Source: Peteryoungia ipomoeae (GTDB taxonomy: Bacteria > Pseudomonadota > Alphaproteobacteria > Rhizobiales > Rhizobiaceae). From it: a stretch of 64,000 nucleotides of DNA. Each line of letters begins with the position of its first letter. Positions within the stretch are counted from its first letter, which is position 1. The notes beneath the pieces are model-generated. The model searched no databases, had not been told where the DNA came from, and saw only the letters and a program-made list of their open reading frames with translations. Positions 42,034 to 48,691 of this stretch are shown in pieces. The translations under genes and the position numbers were made by a program. The stretch is from the NCBI RefSeq assembly GCF_004912165.1, contig NZ_STGV01000003.1, positions 481,073-545,072 of the forward strand, in the 5' to 3' direction.

Positions 42034-43169
42034 ACCCCGCTGTTAAATTCCTTCTCGTCGACGATCTGCCGGAAAACCTCCTCTCCCTGGAGGCTCTGTT
42101 GCAGCGCGACGACCGCGTGCTTTTAAAAGCCCGCTCCGGTGACGAAGCGCTCGAATTGCTTCTTCATCATGACGTGGCGCTGGCCCTGATCGACGTCCAG
42201 ATGCCCGGCCTCAACGGCTTTGAACTGGCCGAACTGATGCGCGGAAACGAGCGCACGAGACGGGTTCCCATCATCTTCGTCACCGCCGGAACCCATACCG
42301 CCGAGCGGCGCTTTCAGGGTTATGAAGCGGGCGCCGTCGATTTCATCCAGAAGCCGATCGAGCCGGATGTGCTTCGGAGCAAGGCGGAAGTGTTCGCCGA
42401 GCTTTACCGTCAGCGCAAGATGCTCGCCGAACAACGCGATTTGCTGGAGGAGCAGACGCGCGCCCTGCAGCTCGCGGATCAGCGCAAGAACGAGTTCATC
42501 GGGATCCTTGTCCACGAATTGCGCAACCCCCTGGCAGCGCTGAATGGCGGGCTGAAGCTTCTTTCGAGAAAACCGGACGAGGCCAAGACCGAACAGATCC
42601 ACGGCCTCATGCATGAGCAGATGGACCACATCATCCGGCTGGTTGACGATTTGCTGGACGTTTCGCGCATCACGCAAGGCAAGATCAATCTCAGCAAATC
42701 GGAATTCGAGCTGAAGGATGCGATATCGACCGCACTGGAGATGACGCGACCGACCGTTGAGGAAAAGCGGCATACGCTGACTTTCAAGGCACCGGAACAG
42801 GCATGCACGATCCTGGCTGACAAGGTCCGCCTGACGCAATGCGTTTCGAACCTCGTCAACAATGCTGCGAAATACACTCCGGAAGGTGGGCAGATCGAGG
42901 TATCGCTGGAGGCTGTTGAAAGAGGTTATCGGATCACGGTAGCCGACAATGGACTAGGCCTTACGCCGGAAGCGTCGACCGCGATCTTCCACATGTTCGA
43001 GCAGGTCGAGGAGCACCGGGGGCACGCGCATGGCGGCTTGGGCATCGGTCTTGCGCTGGTGAAACAGCTGATGGAATTGCACGGCGGCGATGTCACCGTG
43101 TGGAGCGACGGCCCGGGCAAGGGCAGTGTCTTCACCCTGGAACTGCCGAGAGAGATTGCCAGCGCGTGA
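42030..43169 (+). CDS. Receiver-histidine kinase (REC-HisKA-HATPase)
   Basis: 379 aa, soluble. Receiver at about residues 5-120 (FLLVDDLPENLLSLEALL, phospho-Asp in ALIDVQMPGLNG, Lys in FIQKPIEP). A short coiled linker leads to HisKA with FIGILVHELRNPLAAL, then HATPase with VSNLVNNAAKYTPEGG, VADNGLGL and GGLGIGLALVKQLMELHGG. The N-terminal receiver could accept phosphate from the large hybrid kinase at 37188 and pass the signal to this kinase. Last gene of the four-gene operon; a strong hairpin follows. Confidence 0.93.
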   Translation: MNPAVKFLLVDDLPENLLSLEALLQRDDRVLLKARSGDEALELLLHHDVALALIDVQMPGLNGFELAELMRGNERTRRVPIIFVTAGTHTAERRFQGYEAGAVDFIQKPIEPDVLRSKAEVFAELYRQRKMLAEQRDLLEEQTRALQLADQRKNEFIGILVHELRNPLAALNGGLKLLSRKPDEAKTEQIHGLMHEQMDHIIRLVDDLLDVSRITQGKINLSKSEFELKDAISTALEMTRPTVEEKRHTLTFKAPEQACTILADKVRLTQCVSNLVNNAAKYTPEGGQIEVSLEAVERGYRITVADNGLGLTPEASTAIFHMFEQVEEHRGHAHGGLGIGLALVKQLMELHGGDVTVWSDGPGKGSVFTLELPREIASA

Positions 43170-43188
43170 GCGAGTGACACGCGCTGGC
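43158..43188. terminator. Hairpin at the convergent end of the signalling operon
   Basis: GCCAGCGCGTG, 9-nt loop, CACGCGCTGGC, followed by TTGCCGTTT. It spans the stop codon of the receiver-kinase and lies 8 bp from the convergent permease stop. U-tract weak. Confidence 0.55.
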
Positions 43189-43196
43189 TTGCCGTT

Positions 43197-44981
43197 TCAA
43201 AGCCCGTAATAGAGATAGATCGCGTAGCACGATACGAAGCCCACGATGATGTTCATCGGCAACCCGATCTTGACGAAATCGCTGAAGCGGTAATTGCCAG
43301 CCCCATAGACCAGCGTGTTGGTCTGGTAACCGATGGGTGTTGCGAAGCTGGCGCTTGCGCCAAACATCACGGCAACAACGAGGGCGCGCGGTTCGATGCC
43401 AAGCTGCTGGGCGAGCCCGATGACGATGGGCGTGAGAATGACCGCGACCGCATTGTTGGTGACGCATTCCGTCAGCGTTGACGCCAGCGTATAGACGAGA
43501 AGCAGCACGACAAAGGGCGAAACGGTGGACATCAGCGGCATGGCCGCATCCACCACGAGCGTGACGGCACCGGTCTCCTGCAAGCCCTGCCCCACCACCA
43601 GCATGGCGAAGATGAGGATCAGAATACCGCCTTCGATCGATCCCCAGGCCTCATCCGCGTCAATACACCGGAGAATGAGAATGGCGGGAACCGCGATCAT
43701 CGCGAGGATGCCGATATCCATGACATTGAACGCGGCCAGAACCACCACCAGCCCAAGCGCCAGAAGCGCAAGCGGTGCCTTGGTCGGGCGAAATGCGCGG
43801 GCTGTCGAGCGCGTTACGGATACGAGCTCGCTTTCGCGCGAGAGTTCGTCAAGCGCTTCAGGCGTTCCCTCCAGAAGCAGCTTGTCTGCCGGACGCAGGC
43901 GCACATTGCCGAGATCCGGACCCGGCACATGCTTGTGCCGATGCGCGCCGAGGATGCGGACGCCGAATCTTCGGCCAAGCGTGAGGCTCGAAAGGCGCAC
44001 TCCCTGACTGAAGCGGCCAGGTGCCACGACGGCTTCGACAACCGAGCGTTCGCCTTCGCCAGAGTTGCCCCTGCGCTGCCCGACCCTGACGGTATCGAGA
44101 TTGTTGAAGGTCAGAAGTTCTGGGGATTTGGCCATGACAATCAGGCTATCGCCCTTCTTCAATGTCTGGGCCTCGACATCCTTGCGCACGACTTCGCCAT
44201 TCGACCGCAGGCCGACGATGCGCAGCCCCGGCTGCCTGAATTCGGCGATGTCAGCGATGGGCTTGTCGGTAAAGGCGCCGTCGGCAAGCACCGTCAGTTC
44301 CGACAGATATTCCGCTTCATTGTTGCCTTCCAGTTCGCCGCCCTCTTCGCGGCGGTCCGGAAGCAGGAACTTGCCGAGCAGCAGCATGGTGACAACACCC
44401 GTCGCCGCCGCAGCAATGCCGACAGGCGTGATCTCGAACAGCGAGAAAGGTTCAAGCCCTTGACCACGGGCAACCCCATCGACCAGCAGGCTGGTGGAGG
44501 TGCCGATCAAGGTCAGGGTACCGCCGAGGATGGCGGCGTAGGACACCGGAATCAAAAGCCGCGTTGAGGCAATATCGAGCGCTGCTGCAAGCCGGATGAC
44601 AATCGGGATCAGAACCAGCACGACGGGCGTGTTGTTCATAAAGGCCGAGCCCACCAGTGCGGTGAAGAAAAAGGCGCCAAGCGCGAGCTTGGGGTAGGTC
44701 TTGGAGCGCTCCAGAACGATGCCGGCGACCCGCTCCAGCACGCCGGTTCTGACCAGTGCTCCGGTCAGAACGAACATGGCACCAATCGTCAAGGGCGCGG
44801 AGTTGGAGAAGACTGCCATCGCCTTGTCTGTCGGAACGAAGCCAAGCACGATGAAGACGGCAGCGCCCGCAGCCGCCGTAACCTCCGCCGGATATTTTTC
44901 CCAGATGAACAGAGCAAAGAGCAGGACAACCAGCACCAGCGCGATCTGGGCCTGATAGTCTGCGAGAAAAGCGGTGGTCAT
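43197..44981 (-). CDS. SLC13/DASS-type anion permease with TrkA-C (RCK-C) domains
   Basis: 594 aa from ATG at 44981 (MTTAFLADYQAQIALVLVVL); a 38-residue upstream extension lacks family character. N-terminal helices at about residues 10-190 contain the SNSAPLTIGAMFVLTGALVRTGV and FMNNTPVVLVLIPIV motifs of ArsB/SLC13 permeases. Two RCK-C domains occupy the central cytoplasmic loop at about 210-375. A second helical half repeats the motif (LTECVTNNAVAVILTPIVIGLA). Such proteins carry sulfate, dicarboxylates or other anions with Na+ or H+; the substrate is not readable. Between its start and the GGDEF-EAL gene lie 147 bp without a gene. Confidence 0.9.
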   Translation of the reverse strand: MTTAFLADYQAQIALVLVVLLFALFIWEKYPAEVTAAAGAAVFIVLGFVPTDKAMAVFSNSAPLTIGAMFVLTGALVRTGVLERVAGIVLERSKTYPKLALGAFFFTALVGSAFMNNTPVVLVLIPIVIRLAAALDIASTRLLIPVSYAAILGGTLTLIGTSTSLLVDGVARGQGLEPFSLFEITPVGIAAAATGVVTMLLLGKFLLPDRREEGGELEGNNEAEYLSELTVLADGAFTDKPIADIAEFRQPGLRIVGLRSNGEVVRKDVEAQTLKKGDSLIVMAKSPELLTFNNLDTVRVGQRRGNSGEGERSVVEAVVAPGRFSQGVRLSSLTLGRRFGVRILGAHRHKHVPGPDLGNVRLRPADKLLLEGTPEALDELSRESELVSVTRSTARAFRPTKAPLALLALGLVVVLAAFNVMDIGILAMIAVPAILILRCIDADEAWGSIEGGILILIFAMLVVGQGLQETGAVTLVVDAAMPLMSTVSPFVVLLLVYTLASTLTECVTNNAVAVILTPIVIGLAQQLGIEPRALVVAVMFGASASFATPIGYQTNTLVYGAGNYRFSDFVKIGLPMNIIVGFVSCYAIYLYYGL

Positions 44982-45128
44982 TTCCAGTTTATCCCCCTGA
45001 TATCGACGTGGCTTAACGCGCGGAGGTTCTTCCGGCTCCATCGGCCAAGAAATATTTCGGACGGGCTGCAGATCTGGCTCGACCGGGGGGCGCACTGCCA
45101 GCGTTCAAGCTTTCCGCGCGACCGGCAA

Positions 45129-47309
45129 TCACACCGTCGAGCTCCGCTTTTCAGCTGATCCGAAGAGGCGTGCGACATTGTCGCGCCGAAGCGGCTCAGA
45201 CAACTGGAAGCCTTGGAGATTGTCACAACCGAGCATGGTCAGGACCTCCAGCTGCTCGATCGTTTCCACGCCTTCAGCTGTTGTCTTCAGACCCTTGTGT
45301 CTTGCCATGTTGACGATGGCCTCGATCAACGGGCGGCCATCGGGACTGGCAAGTCCCTCGATGAAGATCTTGTCGATCTTGATGCGATCGACTTCCAGAT
45401 TGAGCAAATGGCCAAAGGATGAATTGCCCTTGCCGAAGTCATCGACGGCAAAGCGCACGCCAACGCTGCGCAGCAGTGCAATCGCCGCTGCGGCGCGTCC
45501 ACCGCTATCGGTTGCCACGGTTTCGGTGATTTCGATCTCCAGCCGGCGAGGCTCGATGCCGTGTCGCGCGAGGATGTCGAGCACACGCAGCGGATAACCC
45601 GGCGCCATGAGTTCGATGACAGAGGCATTCACGGCGATTGTGACATCGCTGTCGGAGATCTCCGCCAACAGGCTGCAAGCGTCATTCATGACAAACTGGC
45701 CCAGGGCCTGGATAAGGCCGGCCTCTTCGGCAATCGGGATGAAAACATCAGGCGGTATCGAGCCCAGTTCCGGATGCCGCCATCGACAGAGGGCCTCGAG
45801 AGACCGAACGGCGCCATCCGATGTTGCATAGACCGGCTGATAGCAGACCTCGATGCCGGTGCCATCCATCAGCGCCTGGCGCAGCGCCTCTTCAAGCTTG
45901 CGCCGTCGTCTGAGCAACTCCTCCATATGCGCGCCGAAGATGGCGAATGCATTCCTCCCGGCTGCCTTGGCATGATAAAGCGCGATATCGGCGTGGCGTG
46001 TCAGGTCCGCGGCCTCCATGCCGTCGGAAGAGAAGGCCACGCCCACGCTTGCGCCGACCTGCAGATGCAGGCCATCGATCAGGAAAGGCTCGTGCAGGGT
46101 TGAAACCACCTGCTCTGCCACCTGTTCCGCCTCATGAGGATCTTCGAGCGTCAGCAGCAAGGTGAACTCGTCGCCGCCCAGGCGGCAGACAAGCCCGTTT
46201 GGCGCAACGGCAATCAGTCGGGTGGCGACCTGTTTGATCAGTTTGTCCCCGATGGGGTGGCCATGCGTGTCGTTGACCGCCTTGAAGTGATCGAGATCGA
46301 TGAAGAGGACGGCGTGAACCACACCCGGTTTCGAGAGGGATAGCCTCTCTTCCAGCTCCTGTTGGAATGTCGTGCGGTTCGCAAGCCCCGTAAGCGGATC
46401 GTGCATGGCGAGATGACGCAATTCCAACTGGCTGGCAGCGAGATGCCTGGTCCTTTGCCAGAGCCGCGATCCGAGAATGCTTGTGAGCAGGACTATGCCG
46501 ACGCCGACCGCCACAATAAACGGGCTGACGGAAGCGATGACACTGGCGCCTGGCGAAAACGGTTGCCAGCGGAAAAAGCCGATGGTGTCGCCGGCGCGGG
46601 TGCGCACCGGGAAGGCCAGATATCTGGAACTTGTGATACCGTCCCGCACGAAGGCGAGGTCGGCGAACTGGTATTCTGCGGCGATCCGCTCAACAAAGCC
46701 GCCATCCAGATAGCGTATCGCGACGTGCAGATATTCTTCACCGGCCGGCGGCCCTACTTCCCCGCTATCCGAGACGATGGGCTTCACACTGACAATGGCC
46801 GCACGGCCCGCTATCTCCCTGATGTCGCTTTCGCCGATCGACAGGGTTTCAGTCCCTTGCGGTTGCTCGCCCTGCGCCAAGCGGAGCCTCAACCGCTCGG
46901 CGAGCGGTCTTGCTGTCTCAACGATGTTGAGCGTAACGGCCGGGTTTCCGGGGTCAGCAATATGGGCGTAGATCAATTGGTCCTGCGGTGACAGAATGAC
47001 TGCGGCGTCATGGCCAAAATAGCTGTGCATCCACGCCCCGAGATTGGCGTCCATCCACTCCTGGTCGTTCGCCACGACATTCTGAACCGCGTCATCCCAC
47101 ACGGTTGCGCTTTCCTGATCATGCGCGACAGAGCTGGTCATCGTGTCGACAATCAACCTCAAGAGGTCGACCTGCCTGCTTCGGGCGGTTTCATCGGCCT
47201 TGTGGGCGGCCAGGATCAGGGCTGCAAAAAGCAAAAGCGTGGCAGACGCCCCCATGAACAAGGGCAGCCCCCATCGGACAAAGAATTTTCGCTGCAACAG
47301 TCCCGTCAT
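45129..47309 (-). CDS. Membrane diguanylate cyclase/phosphodiesterase (CHASE4-like, GGDEF, EAL)
   Basis: 726 aa from ATG at 47309 (a GTG one codon earlier is possible). TM1 at about residues 14-35, a periplasmic CHASE4-like domain at about 60-215 (ESATVWDDAVQNVVANDQEWMDANLG is the family signature), TM2 near 245-270. GGDEF domain with intact LGGDEF and DLDHFKAVNDTHGH, so cyclase activity is plausible. EAL domain with LEALCRWRHPELG, EITET, VDDFG and AEGVET. The usual DDFGTGYSS is DDFGKGNSS and NVS is NAS, mild deviations. It could both make and degrade c-di-GMP. It is divergent from the FecR gene across a 349-bp AT-rich region. Confidence 0.92.
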   Translation of the reverse strand: MTGLLQRKFFVRWGLPLFMGASATLLLFAALILAAHKADETARSRQVDLLRLIVDTMTSSVAHDQESATVWDDAVQNVVANDQEWMDANLGAWMHSYFGHDAAVILSPQDQLIYAHIADPGNPAVTLNIVETARPLAERLRLRLAQGEQPQGTETLSIGESDIREIAGRAAIVSVKPIVSDSGEVGPPAGEEYLHVAIRYLDGGFVERIAAEYQFADLAFVRDGITSSRYLAFPVRTRAGDTIGFFRWQPFSPGASVIASVSPFIVAVGVGIVLLTSILGSRLWQRTRHLAASQLELRHLAMHDPLTGLANRTTFQQELEERLSLSKPGVVHAVLFIDLDHFKAVNDTHGHPIGDKLIKQVATRLIAVAPNGLVCRLGGDEFTLLLTLEDPHEAEQVAEQVVSTLHEPFLIDGLHLQVGASVGVAFSSDGMEAADLTRHADIALYHAKAAGRNAFAIFGAHMEELLRRRRKLEEALRQALMDGTGIEVCYQPVYATSDGAVRSLEALCRWRHPELGSIPPDVFIPIAEEAGLIQALGQFVMNDACSLLAEISDSDVTIAVNASVIELMAPGYPLRVLDILARHGIEPRRLEIEITETVATDSGGRAAAAIALLRSVGVRFAVDDFGKGNSSFGHLLNLEVDRIKIDKIFIEGLASPDGRPLIEAIVNMARHKGLKTTAEGVETIEQLEVLTMLGCDNLQGFQLSEPLRRDNVARLFGSAEKRSSTV

Positions 47310-47658
47310 CACGATCTCGCGCGTTCCGTTGTCCGGTATATGCGCAAAATCTTAATGGTCGAATAAACGTCAAAAAGGCTCACGACCTACGAAAACCATC
47401 CGCAAGCGGCAGAATCTCACAAATTCCGTTCAAATAACCCTCGGCGAGGCCGTGAAGGATTGAATATTCAACGCCCAACAACCTGCACGATCCGCGGCTC
47501 TGAAGCGAAGCACTGACTTTTCACAACGAATTCTCAATAAAATCTTAGGGTAGATTCCACTTTTCCCACTTGCGGTTTGCCAGATCGTCGAAAGGCAACG
47601 GGGATTCCAACCTTTATTAATAAAGCAATGCGTGAATGGGCCAGCTAAGGAGTCCCCC
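47310..47658. other. Divergent intergenic region (349 bp), AT-rich, with a 12-bp palindrome
   Basis: It separates the GGDEF-EAL and FecR genes and must hold both promoters. It is clearly richer in A+T than its surroundings. TTGAATATTCAA at 47460-47471 is a perfect palindrome and may be a regulator site. No coding frame with a ribosome site and no RNA gene was recognised. Confidence 0.5.
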
Positions 47659-48651
47659 ATGCAAAGCGTTCTGAAAATCGCCCTGACCTTGTTGTTCCTG
47701 ATCTTGCAATCGGCACTCGCTGCCGCCCAGGGAGAATGGTCCGTTGCAAACGCTGGCAAGCAGGTGATGGTCACGATGGACAACCAGACATGGAGTCCAT
47801 TGCGCAAAGGGGATGCGGTTCCAAATGGCGCCTGGATCTCAACCGGTCCGGTGGGCCGAGCCCAACTCGTCCGCGGCAAAGAGAGCGTCACCTTCAAACC
47901 GAACACGCTGGCATCCGTGACGACCCGCGGCTTTTTCTTTCGCAAGACGGACGTGCTTCAGCAGAGCGGCGAACTGGAACTGCAGATCGAGAAACGACTG
48001 CGTCCGCATACAAGCGTCCAGACGCCTTTTCTTGCCGCTGTCGTGAAGGGCACACGCTTCACAGTCTCCGTCAGTCGCCGCGACGCACGGGTCAACGTGA
48101 ATGAGGGGCTTGTGGAAGTTACCAGCGTCTCCAGTGGCGAGCGCAGCAACCTGAAACCGGGACAATCTGCTCGCGTGGGCACGGGCGGCATGCAGGTGGC
48201 AGGCAAGACCGATACGCCCAGTATTTCCCGTGTCGACCCTCCGGCACAACGCGTTCCAGCGGTCGGGCAGACCTTGAAGGATCTGAACAAGAACCTCCCC
48301 GATGCTGCCGGCAATAGAAACACGTCAGCAAGCTCAAAGGGTGCGGGCAATTCCGCAAACAGCAGCGGAAGCAGCAATGGCAAGGGCAATTCCGCAAGCA
48401 GTGGCGGAAGCAGCAACGGCAAGGGCAACTCCGCAAGCAGCGGCGGAAGCAGCAACGGCAAGGGCAACTCTGCAAGCAGCGGCGGAAGCAGCAACGGCAA
48501 TGGCAACTCCGCAAGCAGCGGCGGAGGCAGCAACGGCAAGGGTAGCTCCGCAAGCAGCGGTGGAGGCAGCAACGGCAAGGGTAGCTCCGCAAGCGGCGGC
48601 GGAAGCAGCAATGGTGGCGACAAGGGCAAGGGCCGTGGGCGAGAGAAGTGA
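47659..48651 (+). CDS. Secreted FecR-domain protein with Gly/Ser/Asn repeat tail
   Basis: 330 aa from ATG at 47659 with AAGGAG 6 nt upstream. Signal peptide at residues 1-23 (IALTLLFLILQSALAAAQG). A FecR domain covers about 30-160 (WSPLRKGDAVPNGAWISTG, FLAAVVKGTRFTVSVSRRDA, VNEGLVEVTSVSSGER, LKPGQSARVGTGG). A linker with DPPAQRVPAVGQTLKDLNKN follows. From about residue 230 the tail is seven near-identical 13-residue units of the form GNSASSGGSSNGK, ending in a basic KGKGRGREK. Periplasmic or surface-exposed. FecR-domain proteins are often encoded beside CHASE2 proteins, as here, and may supply their periplasmic ligand (inference). Confidence 0.88.
   Translation: MQSVLKIALTLLFLILQSALAAAQGEWSVANAGKQVMVTMDNQTWSPLRKGDAVPNGAWISTGPVGRAQLVRGKESVTFKPNTLASVTTRGFFFRKTDVLQQSGELELQIEKRLRPHTSVQTPFLAAVVKGTRFTVSVSRRDARVNVNEGLVEVTSVSSGERSNLKPGQSARVGTGGMQVAGKTDTPSISRVDPPAQRVPAVGQTLKDLNKNLPDAAGNRNTSASSKGAGNSANSSGSSNGKGNSASSGGSSNGKGNSASSGGSSNGKGNSASSGGSSNGNGNSASSGGGSNGKGSSASSGGGSNGKGSSASGGGSSNGGDKGKGRGREK
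48346..48618 (+). repeat. Seven tandem 39-bp coding repeats in the FecR-domain protein
   Basis: Units of 39 bp starting at 48346, 48385, 48424, 48463, 48502, 48541 and 48580, each encoding a G-N/S-S-A-S-S-G-G-S/G-S-N-G-K-like 13-mer. Units 2-4 are almost identical; units 1 and 7 are the most divergent. All keep the reading frame. The array is likely to change copy number by slippage or recombination. Confidence 0.95.
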
Positions 48652-48691
48652 GCTCGCCTCCCCCTTCCCTGTTGCGCGCAAGAGATGAGCA

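Noticed and set aside
48346..48618. Regular repeats that could suggest a CRISPR array
   Set aside because: The units are contiguous 39-bp coding repeats with no unique spacers and they preserve the reading frame of a signal-peptide protein.
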